DNA from: CAMCHP01 sp036835325
GTDB lineage: Bacteria; Bacteroidota; Bacteroidia; Flavobacteriales_D; Sanyastnellaceae
Reading direction: 5' to 3'
Assembly: GCA_036835325.1 (NCBI GenBank)
Contig: DAITMF010000012.1
Coordinates: 8,448-72,447 of the forward strand
DNA length: 64,000 nucleotides
A model generated the notes under the pieces. That model had not been told where the DNA came from and ran no database searches. It worked only from the letters and a program-made list of their open reading frames with translations. The position numbers and the translations under genes are program-made. Within the stretch, counting starts at the first letter, position 1. Each line of letters opens with the position of its first letter. Shown here piece by piece: positions 23,428 through 32,421 of the stretch.

Positions 23428-25578
23428 TCAGAGTTTAATCAATTGCTGCGATGAATTTCCAATCTTCATAAGGTATACGCCCGGGGCGAGGAGCGACACA
23501 TTGATGTGTTCACCCGACCGAAGTACTTGCCCCGACAACAGCACACGTCCATCCAAACCATAAATTTCAAAATCGCCAATGGCATTCACACGTACCGATT
23601 CTCGCGCAGGGTTCGGGAATACACTGAAGGTCGCGTTGGCTGATTCATGGATCGTTGTTGCAAAAATCGTAGCGGAACCTGAGCAGCCGACGCTGTTGGT
23701 GACTTCAACGGTGTAGTCTCCGGCAGGGCCTTGGTATGGAATTGACTGTCCGTTCTCATTTGGAACCAATACTCCGTTGAAGAACCACGTATACGAAGCG
23801 AATGGTAAAGTGACCTCAACGCCGCTGCCGGTATCTTGGAGTTGCGGAGACGGATTCGAACTGACGTTAATTACTGGCCCCAGGCCGCTTGATATTAGCA
23901 GATTTGGACAAAGATCAGGCGCGATGGCAGCCACGTACTCACCCGGCTGAGTAACAATGAGTGGATTGTCGTTAACCCCTACAATTTCACTGCCATTGAG
24001 GAACCAAAATACGGTGCCATCGGCTCCGAGCGCTTCGAGTGTTGTCGACTCACCTTCACAAAGATCGGTCTCTGTAGATGCCACCACGGTTGGCGCAAAC
24101 ACCCATTGATCAACGGTAAGCGCATTCGATTGCACCACGCAATCGCCAAGAGTGACCACACACCAGAGCTCGAACAACACCAAATCGCTTGTGATGTCGA
24201 GCGTGTTCGAGTTTGCCCCCTCGATTGGCATTGTGTTGCCGCCAAACATAGGTGTGCTGAACCATTGGTAGCTTTCAAAGCCCTCTGGTACAGAAGCCTC
24301 TTCGATGATGCCTTCGCAAATGATCAGTTCATTGCCAAGGTCGATGTTGACTTCAAAATCACACGGATCACCTCCTGAGCTGTTCAGGCGCACGTTGTCA
24401 ATGAACAAGGTAGAGCCGATTTCGGGAGTAAACTGCGTTACGCCATTGAAACCTTCAGCGCTGGAAAAGAATGCGATTGCAACGTAGTTAACATCCATGA
24501 AGCCCATCATCCAAGCCAGGTCAATAGCGAATTCAGTGTAGCTTGTTTGAGGTTCCAAAGTCGTTGCCCAAAAGGAAATTTCGGAGGGATCAGGCGACAG
24601 GGTTTCACTCATCACCACAACGACATACGCTGAATCACTCCCAACAGCGGTGTATTTGTAATCAAAGGTAAATCCATCAAAATCACCGGGCACGAAAATG
24701 GATGGCTCCAGGCCGTTATCACTGATTTGCCCCTGTGTAAGCAAGGCAGGTGTGGTGTTTCCGTCGACCTCTTGGGTGGTCAGCTGCACCGCAAAGTCAC
24801 CCGACGATGCGTCGGTGGTTTGCTCAACTAGGTTAAGACCTGGAAAGATCAAACCTCCCCAAGCGGTGGGCTGAAAAACAATGGTTGCATTGAACCACTC
24901 TTCAAAATCGCCACCCGGAACGGTTTGATTGCTGCCCACGAATTGGAGGTTATCGACCTCGATGAAATCGCCTGGAAATACTTCTCCATCGTTTTCGAAT
25001 ACTGCATTGGTGGCAAATCCGACAACGCACTCATCCACTTCCGAAGGCAAAGCCGGAAAGATGTTGAATGTTTCGGTTTGAAAGCTGGCTTGGACTCCTG
25101 CAATGGGGAAGATGTACGTTCCCGGGAGGAGGTTACCGACACCCACCGGAACGCCATTTAATTTGAATTGCAGGATGACAAAGCCCGGTGAATTGGGGTT
25201 CACATTGTAGCGCAAGTCGCAACTAAAGGCAGAAACCGACTGATCGGTGAACGGGAAACCGTTTTCGAAGATGACTTCTTCTCCGTCATCTTCAGGTACG
25301 CTTCCCCAGATGGCGAAGCCAACCTCAGGGCCGAATTGGGTCATGGTTGACTCAATCCGCATAGCGCTGCCTCCACCACTGCCATTGACTTCGTACATTG
25401 AAAGTACTTGGTCAGAGAAGTAGGTGACTTCATTTGACGAAATAAAGGAGACCGCATTCGCTACAGGTTCTTCAAACGTAGGTAGATTTTGCCATTGTTC
25501 GAAGCTCCCGTTGAGGAGTTGTGAAAGGAGGGCGAATGGGAATCCTCCACAGATGAGAAAGAGCAGGTGTTTGCGCAT
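23428..25578 (-). CDS. Secreted multidomain protein with T9SS type A sorting domain
   Basis: 716-aa exported protein. The leader MRKHLLFLICGGFPFALLSQ is followed by two related jelly-roll-like modules that open with NGSFEQW (about residue 23) and GGDFEEW (about 222), resembling carbohydrate-binding or PCMD-type beta-sandwiches. Ig-like modules follow (about 410-640, with SYQWFSTP, TVFWFLNG and YTWFFNG strands). The C-terminus is a type A T9SS sorting domain (FSVFPNPARESV...APGVYLMKI). No hydrolase catalytic motif is visible, so binding or adhesion is more likely than catalysis. Its start codon directly follows the T run of the eno terminator, and its likely promoter lies inside that terminator hairpin. 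Confidence 0.87.
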   Translation of the reverse strand: MRKHLLFLICGGFPFALLSQLLNGSFEQWQNLPTFEEPVANAVSFISSNEVTYFSDQVLSMYEVNGSGGGSAMRIESTMTQFGPEVGFAIWGSVPEDDGEEVIFENGFPFTDQSVSAFSCDLRYNVNPNSPGFVILQFKLNGVPVGVGNLLPGTYIFPIAGVQASFQTETFNIFPALPSEVDECVVGFATNAVFENDGEVFPGDFIEVDNLQFVGSNQTVPGGDFEEWFNATIVFQPTAWGGLIFPGLNLVEQTTDASSGDFAVQLTTQEVDGNTTPALLTQGQISDNGLEPSIFVPGDFDGFTFDYKYTAVGSDSAYVVVVMSETLSPDPSEISFWATTLEPQTSYTEFAIDLAWMMGFMDVNYVAIAFFSSAEGFNGVTQFTPEIGSTLFIDNVRLNSSGGDPCDFEVNIDLGNELIICEGIIEEASVPEGFESYQWFSTPMFGGNTMPIEGANSNTLDITSDLVLFELWCVVTLGDCVVQSNALTVDQWVFAPTVVASTETDLCEGESTTLEALGADGTVFWFLNGSEIVGVNDNPLIVTQPGEYVAAIAPDLCPNLLISSGLGPVINVSSNPSPQLQDTGSGVEVTLPFASYTWFFNGVLVPNENGQSIPYQGPAGDYTVEVTNSVGCSGSATIFATTIHESANATFSVFPNPARESVRVNAIGDFEIYGLDGRVLLSGQVLRSGEHINVSLLAPGVYLMKIGNSSQQLIKL

Positions 25579-25610
25579 AAAAAAGGTGTTAATTCCTCAA
25601 AATTAACACC
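25579..25610 (-). terminator. Terminator of eno
   Basis: Perfect 10-bp stem GGTGTTAATT/AATTAACACC (25585-25594 with 25601-25610) and 6-base loop. On the minus strand it is followed by TTTTTT (25584-25579), which runs directly into the ATG (25578) of the next gene. Confidence 0.9.
25598..25605 (-). promoter_or_regulatory. Probable -7 box of the 716-aa gene nested in the eno terminator
   Basis: TAATTTTG on the minus strand fits TAnnTTTG exactly and occupies one arm and the loop of the eno terminator. A TTG lies 15 bp upstream, shorter than the usual 17-23 spacing. The predicted leader is under 20 nt. Confidence 0.4.
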
Positions 25611-25663
25611 TTCTGAAAATCAATCTACGTTTCAGTGAATCAGTTATTCACCAAAGGGGCTGT

Positions 25664-26944
25664 TCAGCTGCGGAAGTTTCGTCCGGGGAAGTACGCCATA
25701 CGACCGAGTTGCTCTTCGATTCGGAGCAATTGGTTGTACTTGGCAATTCTGTCTGAGCGTGACGCTGAACCTGTTTTAATTTGGCCGGTGTTGAGCGCTA
25801 CGGCGAGGTCAGCGATGATGCTGTCTTCGGTTTCTCCCGAGCGATGGCTCATTACTGAGCTCATGCCATACTTGCGGCCGAGGTTAACGGCATCAATGGT
25901 TTCAGTAAGGGTTCCGATTTGGTTCACTTTGATAAGGATGGCGTTAGCGGCCTCTTCTTCAATTCCTTTTCGGATGCGTTCGGTATTGGTTACGAACAGG
26001 TCATCGCCAACGATTTGCACGTGGTCACCAATGCGTTCATTGAGGAGTTTCCATCCGTCCCAGTCATCTTCGGCGCATCCATCTTCGATGCTAATAATCG
26101 GGTATTTTCGGCTCCATTCCTCCCAAAGCCCTACCAGTTCTGAGGCCGTCATTTCATCGCCTGTTGAATGGAAGGTGTAGCGTTGTTTCTCGGCGTTGTA
26201 GAACTCAGATGAGGCAGCATCGAGTGCGATAAGGATATCGTCGCCCGGTTTATACCCTGCGGCTTCAATGGCTTTCATAACGTACTGAAGGGCTTCTTCA
26301 TTCGAAGCGAGGTTTGGTGCGAATCCACCTTCATCGCCCACATTGGTTGAATGGCCATTTTTCTTCAATACTGCTTTGAGGTGGTGAAAGACTTCGGTGC
26401 CCATGCGCAAAGCTTCAGAGAAGGTGCTTCCACCCACCGGCATGATCATAAACTCTTGCACGTCAATCTTGTTGTCGGCATGTGAACCTCCGTTAAGGAT
26501 GTTCATCATTGGTACGGGCAAGGTGTTGGCACTTACGCCACCGATGTAGCGGTAAAGCGGTTGACCGCAAGACTCTGCAGCAGCGCGGGCTACGGCCAGC
26601 GACACACCGAGGATGGCATTTGCGCCGAGGATGCCTTTGTTGGGTGTACCGTCGATGCCAATCATTGCGCGATCAATGAGGTTTTGATCGTAGATATAGG
26701 CACCTGTGAGTTCTTCGTTAAGGGTGTTGTTGACGTTTTCAACGGCGCGTAGCACACCTTTGCCCATGTAAATCTGGGCGTCATTGTCGCGCAGCTCAGC
26801 CGCTTCGTGCACCCCGGTAGACGCGCCTGACGGCACAGCAGCGCGGCCTACGACACCTTGGTCGGTGTACACTTCAACTTCAACGGTTGGATTGCCGCGC
26901 GAATCGAGGATTTGGCGGGCATGGATTTTGGCGATGTAGCTCAT
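25664..26944 (-). CDS. eno: Enolase
   Basis: Interconverts 2-phosphoglycerate and phosphoenolpyruvate in glycolysis; also part of the RNA degradosome in some bacteria. The 426-aa protein has full family length with the N-terminal ILDSRGNPTVEVEV, catalytic loops GGSHADNKID and NVGDEGGFAPN, the metal-binding SIEDGCAEDDW and the signature IKVNQIGTLTE with SHRSGETED. It lies 3 bp after carA on the same strand, so it is probably transcribed with carA. A strong terminator follows its stop. Confidence 0.98.
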   Translation of the reverse strand: MSYIAKIHARQILDSRGNPTVEVEVYTDQGVVGRAAVPSGASTGVHEAAELRDNDAQIYMGKGVLRAVENVNNTLNEELTGAYIYDQNLIDRAMIGIDGTPNKGILGANAILGVSLAVARAAAESCGQPLYRYIGGVSANTLPVPMMNILNGGSHADNKIDVQEFMIMPVGGSTFSEALRMGTEVFHHLKAVLKKNGHSTNVGDEGGFAPNLASNEEALQYVMKAIEAAGYKPGDDILIALDAASSEFYNAEKQRYTFHSTGDEMTASELVGLWEEWSRKYPIISIEDGCAEDDWDGWKLLNERIGDHVQIVGDDLFVTNTERIRKGIEEEAANAILIKVNQIGTLTETIDAVNLGRKYGMSSVMSHRSGETEDSIIADLAVALNTGQIKTGSASRSDRIAKYNQLLRIEEQLGRMAYFPGRNFRS

Positions 26945-26947
26945 GAT

Positions 26948-28057
26948 TTAAGAGTGTAAAAGCTCAGCGTTTTGATGGATGAGGGTTAAGAAATCATCGA
27001 AAAGGTAACGACTATCGTGCGGACCCGCTGAGGCTTCGGGGTGGTATTGCACACTGAATGCGGGTTTCGACTTCACTCGAATACCTGCAACAGTATCATC
27101 ATTCAGATGGATGTGGGTAAGTTCGATGTCAGGGTTGGCATTAATGCTTGACCTTGACACTACAAAACCGTGATTTTGCGAAGTGATTTCGCATTTCCCG
27201 GTGAGGAGATTTTTAATGGGATGATTGACACCGCGGTGGCCGTTGAACATTTTTTCGGTGGCCAAACCTTGGCTCAAGGCCAGAAGCTGGTGCCCAAGGC
27301 AGATACCGAAGACTGGGATTCCGGATGCGACAAGTTTTGCTACTTCTTCGGCTTCCCTTTTCATGGCTGCAGGATCTCCTGGGCCATTTGAGAGCATTAT
27401 TCCGCTAGGGTTTGAGGCAATAATGGTGTCGGCTTTTGTGCTTGCCGGATGGACGTCAACGCGGCAACCACGTTCGGTAAGGCAACGAACAATGTTGGTT
27501 TTGACCCCGTAATCCATCAAAGCGACATGTACGGCACCACTAGGGTTGACCGTGTACGATTCTTGGGTGGTAACTTTGGATGAGAGCTCGAGGCCATCCA
27601 TTGACGGGACCAATTTGACTTTCTTTTTGAGTTCTTCAGGATCAAGAATCTCGCTTGAAATCACGGCGTTCATGGCACCTTTTTGACGAATGTGCCTCAC
27701 GAGCGAACGCGTATCAATGTCGGATATACCCACGACGCCATCGCGTTCAAGGTAAGATTGTAGACTGCCGCTGGCAGATGTTCGGCTGAAGACATCGCTA
27801 AATTTCTTTACCACGAGGCCGGCAATTTTGATGCCATTGGATTCGACTTCGTCGGGATGGACCCCGTAATTACCGATGTGCGAAGTGGCCATTGTCAGTA
27901 TTTGACCGTAGTAGCTCGGATCGGTGAAGATTTCTTGGTACCCATACATTCCGGTATTGAAGGCAATTTCACCTTCGGTGGTTCCTTTGGCTCCGATGGC
28001 GTAGCCTTGGAACACAGTACCATCTTCAAGTACGAGATATGCGGGTGACTGACTCAT
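26948..28057 (-). CDS. carA: Carbamoyl-phosphate synthase small subunit
   Basis: Glutamine amidotransferase subunit that supplies ammonia to CarB for carbamoyl phosphate, used in pyrimidine and arginine synthesis. The 369-aa protein has the N-terminal CPSase small-chain domain (LVLEDGTVFQG, FNTGMYGYQE) and a class I amidotransferase domain with nucleophile Cys in FGICLGHQ and the His/Glu pair in VQYHPEAS. I start it at ATG 28057; the open frame continues upstream but only through the shadow of rplQ. A good -7 box lies 18 bp upstream. carB is not in the window. Confidence 0.96.
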   Translation of the reverse strand: MSQSPAYLVLEDGTVFQGYAIGAKGTTEGEIAFNTGMYGYQEIFTDPSYYGQILTMATSHIGNYGVHPDEVESNGIKIAGLVVKKFSDVFSRTSASGSLQSYLERDGVVGISDIDTRSLVRHIRQKGAMNAVISSEILDPEELKKKVKLVPSMDGLELSSKVTTQESYTVNPSGAVHVALMDYGVKTNIVRCLTERGCRVDVHPASTKADTIIASNPSGIMLSNGPGDPAAMKREAEEVAKLVASGIPVFGICLGHQLLALSQGLATEKMFNGHRGVNHPIKNLLTGKCEITSQNHGFVVSRSSINANPDIELTHIHLNDDTVAGIRVKSKPAFSVQYHPEASAGPHDSRYLFDDFLTLIHQNAELLHS

Positions 28058-28075
28058 GGTTGGGCATTTCGCATG

Positions 28076-28083
28076 CAAAGATA
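28076..28083 (-). promoter_or_regulatory. Promoter -7 box of carA-eno (TATCTTTG)
   Basis: Exact match to TAnnTTTG on the minus strand, with CTTAA about 20 bp upstream in the -33 position. It lies 18 bp before the carA ATG and downstream of the ribosomal operon terminator, so carA-eno has its own start. Confidence 0.6.
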
Positions 28084-28143
28084 CACGAAACGACGGAGGA
28101 AGGTTAAGCCATTTGGCGTGTGTTTTATCCACACGATAGCGAC

Positions 28144-28173
28144 AAAAAAAGAGGGAAGCCAGTGGCCTCCCTC
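28144..28173 (-). terminator. Terminator of the ribosomal protein operon
   Basis: 10-bp stem with one G-T pair (28151-28160 with 28164-28173), a 3-base loop and seven T on the minus strand (28150-28144). It follows rplQ by 26 bp. Confidence 0.93.
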
Positions 28174-28199
28174 TCGACAAACAGGAACAACTACCTGAC

Positions 28200-28757
28200 T
28201 TAGTCTTTCTTTTCTTCGTCAGTACCTTCAGCAGCTTCGCCGGCATTGTCGGCTTGTTCAGCCGTTGGAGCTTCTGCGGCCGGGGCAACAGTTGCTTCTT
28301 CAGCTGCCTCAGCGGCAGGAGCTGCTTCATCTTTCTTCTTCGCACCGCCACGACGAGCACGACGTGCGCGGGTCTTCTTCTCTTCACGACCGTAGATTTC
28401 GTTGAAATCAACGAGTTCGATCAAACACATTTCAGCGCTATCACCGAGGCGGAACCCGGTGCGGATGATGCGTGTGTACCCTCCTTCACGGTTGCTCACC
28501 TTTGGTGCAACTTCGCGGAACAATTCGGTAACAGCGTGTTTGTTTTTCAAGTAGCTAAAGCATACACGACGAGAGTGCGTCGAGTCTTCTTTAGATCGGT
28601 TAATTAGTGGCTCAACGTATTTACGGAGCTCCTTAGCCTTGGCCACAGTTGTGGTAATGCGCTTGTGCTCGATGAGCGAACAAGCCATGTTCGAGAGCAG
28701 GGCCTTGCGGTGACCTGTCTTACGTCCAAGGTGGTTGAATTTTTTACCGTGCCTCAT
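28200..28757 (-). CDS. rplQ: 50S ribosomal protein L17
   Basis: Last gene of the operon. The first 125 residues are a standard L17 (MRHGKKFNHLGRKTGHRKALLSNM at the start, here cited in part; then KELRKYVEPLI and YTRIIRTG). The remaining 60 or so residues are a low-complexity tail: a basic patch (RARRARRGGAKKK) followed by an Ala/Glu-rich acidic stretch. Such tails are common in Bacteroidota L17 and probably disordered on the ribosome surface. The gene lies 33 bp after rpoA. Confidence 0.97.
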   Translation of the reverse strand: MRHGKKFNHLGRKTGHRKALLSNMACSLIEHKRITTTVAKAKELRKYVEPLINRSKEDSTHSRRVCFSYLKNKHAVTELFREVAPKVSNREGGYTRIIRTGFRLGDSAEMCLIELVDFNEIYGREEKKTRARRARRGGAKKKDEAAPAAEAAEEATVAPAAEAPTAEQADNAGEAAEGTDEEKKD

Positions 28758-28790
28758 GGGTTTAGGTGTTCAACAGACGCGTCTGTTCGG

Positions 28791-29783
28791 TTATTCTTTA
28801 TCCAATTTGTACTTAGCCACGTTCATACCGAACGACAGGCCCTTTGTGTCAACAAGGTCTTCGAGCTCAGTGAGCGACTTCTTACCGAAGTTACGGAACT
28901 TAAGCAAGTCGTTCTTGTTGTATGAGACAAGATCGCCGAGGGTTTCGATATCTGCTGCTTTCAGGCAGTTCAATGCGCGCACAGAGAGGTCCATATCGAC
29001 CAATTTGGTTTTGAGCAATTGACGCATGTGCAGCGAGGTCTCGTCGAACTCTTCTGTTTCAGTTTTCTCCTCGTTCTCCAACGTGATGCGTTCATCGCTG
29101 AACAGCATAAAGTGGTGGATGAGGATTTTTGCAGCTTCTTGCAGCGCATCTTTTGGTGAGATGCTGCCATCGCACTCCAAGTCGATTACGAGTTTTTCGT
29201 AGTCGGTTTTTTGCTCTACACGGAAGTTCTCGATGGTGTAACGTACGTTACGGATCGGTGTGTAGATGGAGTCAATTGCGATAGTGCCTACAGGTGCGCT
29301 CGCATCTTTATTCTCTTCAGCGGGGACGTATCCACGGCCTTTACCGATGCGAATTTCGATGTTAACCTTCACTTTGCCATCCATGTTGCAAATCACCAAA
29401 TCGGGATTTAGCACTTGGAAAGCTGAAGTAAACTTGCCGATGTCGCCTGCAGTGAACTGCGATTGACCTGAGAGGCTCACCAAAACGCGTTCTTCGTCAG
29501 TACCGTCGATTTGTTGTTTGAAGCGCACTTGCTTCATGTTGAGAATCATCTCAGTTACGTCTTCAACAATACCTTTTACGGTCGAGAATTCGTGATCAAC
29601 CCCTTCCATTTTGAAGTGGGTGATGGCGAAGCCTTCGAGCGAAGAAAGGAGTACCCTGCGGAGGGCGTTTCCGATGGTTATACCGAACCCTGGTTCGAGC
29701 GGACGAAATTCAAATTGTCCTTTGAAATCATCGGCCTCGAGGAGGATGACCTTATCGGGTTTCTGGAAATCAAGAATTGCCAT
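28791..29783 (-). CDS. rpoA: DNA-directed RNA polymerase subunit alpha
   Basis: 330-aa alpha subunit. The N-terminal assembly domain (about residues 1-230) contains FEPLEPGFGITIGNALRR-type sequence, here FRPLEPGFGITIGNALRR in part. The C-terminal domain (about 250-320) has the helix-hairpin-helix that contacts UP elements and activators (VRALNCLKAADIETLGDL, FRNFGKKSL). It nucleates the polymerase by dimerising and binding beta and beta'. Its place between rpsD and rplQ is the normal alpha-operon order. Confidence 0.98.
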   Translation of the reverse strand: MAILDFQKPDKVILLEADDFKGQFEFRPLEPGFGITIGNALRRVLLSSLEGFAITHFKMEGVDHEFSTVKGIVEDVTEMILNMKQVRFKQQIDGTDEERVLVSLSGQSQFTAGDIGKFTSAFQVLNPDLVICNMDGKVKVNIEIRIGKGRGYVPAEENKDASAPVGTIAIDSIYTPIRNVRYTIENFRVEQKTDYEKLVIDLECDGSISPKDALQEAAKILIHHFMLFSDERITLENEEKTETEEFDETSLHMRQLLKTKLVDMDLSVRALNCLKAADIETLGDLVSYNKNDLLKFRNFGKKSLTELEDLVDTKGLSFGMNVAKYKLDKE

Positions 29784-29800
29784 TACAAGGGTGTTAAAGA

Positions 29801-30406
29801 TTATTTCGAGTACAATTCGACGATCAGCTGTTCCTTGATGTTCTCAGGGATTTGATCGCGCATTGGAGCACTGATGAAAGTACCGCGCATGTCGGTGTTG
29901 TTCCAGTCGAGCCAATCGTACTGCTTGCGGTTGGCAGAAAGTGATGAAGAGATTACTTCAAGCGACTTCGACTTCTCGCGCACTGCGATAACATCACCTG
30001 GGCGCAATTGGTAGCTAGGGATGTTAACCACTGCACCATTGACAGTGATGTGACGGTGGCCTACAAGTTGACGTGCACCGCTGCGTGTTGGGGAAATCCC
30101 GAGACGGTAAACGGTGTTATCGAGGCGTGATTCGCAGAGCTGGAGCAGGTTTTCACCGGTAATACCAGTCTTTGACGAAGCCTTTTTGAAGAGGTTCGAG
30201 AATTGGCGTTCAAGAATACCGTAAGTGTGCTTAGCCTTCTGCTTTTCAGCGAGCTGCACCGAGTATTCAGACGCTTTCGAACGACGTTTATTTGGGCCGT
30301 GCTGACCGGGAGGGTAAGCGCGGCGTTCGAGTGCTTTATCTGGGCCAAAAATTGGCTCACGGAATCGACGGGCGATTTTGGATTTGGGTCCTCTATAACG
30401 TGCCAT
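29801..30406 (-). CDS. rpsD: 30S ribosomal protein S4
   Basis: 201-aa primary 16S rRNA-binding protein; in other bacteria it also represses the alpha operon. It has the S4 RNA-binding domain (RLDNTVYRLGISPTRSGAR, then VGHRHITVNG). The N-terminus (MARYRGPKSKIARRFREP) lacks the cysteines of the zinc-binding form, so it is the Cys-less variant. Confidence 0.98.
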   Translation of the reverse strand: MARYRGPKSKIARRFREPIFGPDKALERRAYPPGQHGPNKRRSKASEYSVQLAEKQKAKHTYGILERQFSNLFKKASSKTGITGENLLQLCESRLDNTVYRLGISPTRSGARQLVGHRHITVNGAVVNIPSYQLRPGDVIAVREKSKSLEVISSSLSANRKQYDWLDWNNTDMRGTFISAPMRDQIPENIKEQLIVELYSK

Positions 30407-30424
30407 GATCTTCTGTTTAAATAA

Positions 30425-30808
30425 TTAGACGCGACGACGTTTCGGCGGACGACACCCGTTGTGGGGCAGCGGCGTCACGTCAATGATTTCGATTACTTCA
30501 ATCCCCATGTTGTGGAGGGTACGGATGGCCGATTCACGGCCGGCACCAGGGCCTTTCACGAGTACGCGAACTTTTCGCAACCCATATTCAAAGGCCTCTT
30601 TACCACAATCCTCTGCAGCAACCTGCGCAGCATAAGGAGTGTTTTTCTTAGATCCGCGGAAACCCATCTTTCCTGCAGAAGACCATGAAATCACCTGTCC
30701 CTGGTTGTTTGTAAGGGAGATGATAATGTTGTTGAAAGTAGACTGGATATGCGCCTCACCTGAGGCCTCCACGTTTACCTTCTTTCTCTTTTTGACATTC
30801 TTTGCCAT
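30425..30808 (-). CDS. rpsK: 30S ribosomal protein S11
   Basis: 127-aa platform protein near the mRNA exit and the anti-Shine-Dalgarno region. Recognised by FNNIIISLTNNQG, SSAGKMGFRGSKKNTPYAAQ and the C-terminal TPLPHNGCRPPKRRRV. It lies 63 bp downstream of rpsM; that gap holds a small AGTCC/GGACT hairpin but no other feature. Confidence 0.98.
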   Translation of the reverse strand: MAKNVKKRKKVNVEASGEAHIQSTFNNIIISLTNNQGQVISWSSAGKMGFRGSKKNTPYAAQVAAEDCGKEAFEYGLRKVRVLVKGPGAGRESAIRTLHNMGIEVIEIIDVTPLPHNGCRPPKRRRV

Positions 30809-30871
30809 AATGCTTGGTATTCAGGTAATCAGTCCTACTAAGGGACTCCATATTGCCGAACGGCTCAATGA

Positions 30872-31249
30872 TTATTTAGTAGCCTTTTTCTTGTTCGCAA
30901 CTGTCTTACGCTTGCCCTTGCGGGTGCGTGAGTTGTTCTTGGTGCGTTGACCGCGAAGGGGCAAACCTACACGGTGACGAATTCCGCGGTAGCAGCCAAT
31001 GTCCATCAAACGTTTGATGTTCATTTGTGTTTCCGAGCGGAGTTCACCCTCAACCTTGAAGTTTGAGCCGATTGCACCGCGAATACCTGCGAGGTCTTCG
31101 TCGTTCCAATCAGCGATTTTCTTATCGGGGTTAACGTTCGCCATTTCGAGGATTTGACGTGCACGTGTACGACCGATACCGTAGATGTAAGTCAAACCGA
31201 TCGCTCCGCGCTTGTTTCTCGGAAGGTCGACTCCAGCAATCCTTGCCAT
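30872..31249 (-). CDS. rpsM: 30S ribosomal protein S13
   Basis: 125-aa head protein that contacts the P-site tRNA and bridges to the 50S. It starts MARIAGVDLPRNKRGAIGLTY (family hallmark) and has IGCYRGIRHRVGLPLRGQRT and a long basic tail (KGKRKTVANKKKATK). Confidence 0.98.
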   Translation of the reverse strand: MARIAGVDLPRNKRGAIGLTYIYGIGRTRARQILEMANVNPDKKIADWNDEDLAGIRGAIGSNFKVEGELRSETQMNIKRLMDIGCYRGIRHRVGLPLRGQRTKNNSRTRKGKRKTVANKKKATK

Positions 31250-31280
31250 AACTATTGTGTGTTTGATGACACGTCAGGGA

Positions 31281-31397
31281 TTATCCCTGACGTTGCTTCA
31301 GTTTAGGGTTCTTCTTGTTAATTACGTAGAGGCGTCCCTTTCTGCGAACGATCTTGCACTCTGCTGACCGTTTTTTGAGTGATGCACGTACCTTCAT
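31281..31397 (-). CDS. rpmJ: 50S ribosomal protein L36
   Basis: 38-aa protein read directly from the minus strand (ATG 31397 to TAA 31281), too short for standard ORF cut-offs. It begins MKVRASLKKRSAECKIVRRK and ends KLKQRQG, unmistakable L36. Only one of the four zinc ligands of the classic form remains (SAEC, VIN and K in place of C, C and H), so it is the zinc-independent type. It sits between infA and rpsM as usual. Confidence 0.96.
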   Translation of the reverse strand: MKVRASLKKRSAECKIVRRKGRLYVINKKNPKLKQRQG

Positions 31398-31399
31398 GG

Positions 31400-31621
31400 C
31401 TACTTCTTGTATCTGAAACTAATTCGACCTTTTGTTAAATCGTATGGCGACATTTCCACCTTCACCCTGTCACCGGGCAAGATTCGGATGTAGTGCATCC
31501 TCATCTTTCCGGAGATATGAGCCGTAATTACGTGACCGTTTTCCAGCTCCACTCTGAACATAGCGTTCGAGAGTGCCTCAATGATGGTTCCGTCTTGTTC
31601 TATCGACGTTTGTTTCGCCAT
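31400..31621 (-). CDS. infA: Translation initiation factor IF-1
   Basis: 73-aa OB-fold protein that binds the A site of the 30S subunit during initiation. Recognised by IEQDGTIIEALSNAMFRVEL-type start, GHVITAHISGKMR and GDRVKVEMSPYDLTKGRI. Two bases separate it from map and two from rpmJ. Confidence 0.97.
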   Translation of the reverse strand: MAKQTSIEQDGTIIEALSNAMFRVELENGHVITAHISGKMRMHYIRILPGDRVKVEMSPYDLTKGRISFRYKK

Positions 31622-31622
31622 A

Positions 31623-32420
31623 TTATGTTGTCTTGCGTATTCCTAACGCTTCTTCTATCCATTCAAACGTTGACAATACCTCTGCTTTTCCTTCTCTCAC
31701 AACTACGTCGTGTTCAAAGTGTGCGCTTGGCTTTCCGTCGCCGGTAACGATTGTCCATCCGTCACTTTTCTGACGAACCGATTTCGTTCCCATGTTGATC
31801 ATTGGCTCTATAGCCAAAACCAAACCGGGTTGCAAACGTACACCATTTCCGCGACGTCCGTAGTTAGGAACTTCTGGAGCTTCATGAAGCTCCCGTCCCA
31901 AACCGTGTCCTACGAGTTCTCGAACAACCCCATAACCGTTTGTTTCCGCATGGTTTTGAATTGCGAAGCCGAGATCTCCCATGCGGTTGCCCGCAATTGC
32001 GGCCTCGATTCCAAGCTCGAGACATTCTTTGGTGACGCGCAGTAGTTTCTCAATTTCTTCAGAGACTACGCCCACCGGAAAGGTGTACGCTGAATCTCCA
32101 TAAAAACCGCTCTTCAACACGCCACAATCAACCGAAACAATGTCACCTTCTTGCAATGGTGTATTGTTAGGGATACCATGAACAACTTGATCGTTTACGC
32201 TCGTACAGAGTGAATTTGGAAATCCACCATATCCAAGGAAACCGGGAGTTGCGCCATGATCGCGGATGCAAGCTTCAGCAATCCGATCGAGGTCTAAGGT
32301 TGTTACACCCGGACGAATTGCTTTGGCCACTTCTGCCAAGGTTTTGCCAACAAGTAAAGAACTTTCCCGGAGGAGCTCTATCTCCTCTTCGGTTTTATAA
32401 TAAATCTTACGTCCACCCAT
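31623..32420 (-). CDS. map: Type I methionine aminopeptidase
   Basis: 265-aa enzyme that removes the initiator Met from nascent proteins. The five metal ligands of the pita-bread fold are visible: Asp in SVDCG, Asp in GDSAYTF, His in GHGLGRELHE, Glu in AIEPM and Glu in FEHDVVV, plus the catalytic His in the N-terminal half. It lacks the N-terminal zinc finger extension of type Ic forms. It is embedded between secY and infA, with one base on either side; adk is not present in this cluster. Confidence 0.96.
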   Translation of the reverse strand: MGGRKIYYKTEEEIELLRESSLLVGKTLAEVAKAIRPGVTTLDLDRIAEACIRDHGATPGFLGYGGFPNSLCTSVNDQVVHGIPNNTPLQEGDIVSVDCGVLKSGFYGDSAYTFPVGVVSEEIEKLLRVTKECLELGIEAAIAGNRMGDLGFAIQNHAETNGYGVVRELVGHGLGRELHEAPEVPNYGRRGNGVRLQPGLVLAIEPMINMGTKSVRQKSDGWTIVTGDGKPSAHFEHDVVVREGKAEVLSTFEWIEEALGIRKTT

Positions 32421-32421
32421 A

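Noticed and set aside
28057..28411. Open frame extending carA by about 118 codons upstream
   Set aside because: The extension reads the rplQ tail in another frame, crosses the terminator and the carA promoter, and has no similarity to CarA; ATG 28057 aligns with the family.
30809..30871. Hairpin AGTCC/GGACT between rpsM and rpsK as an S4-type operator
   Set aside because: Five base pairs with no pseudoknot partner visible; too little to support autoregulation.
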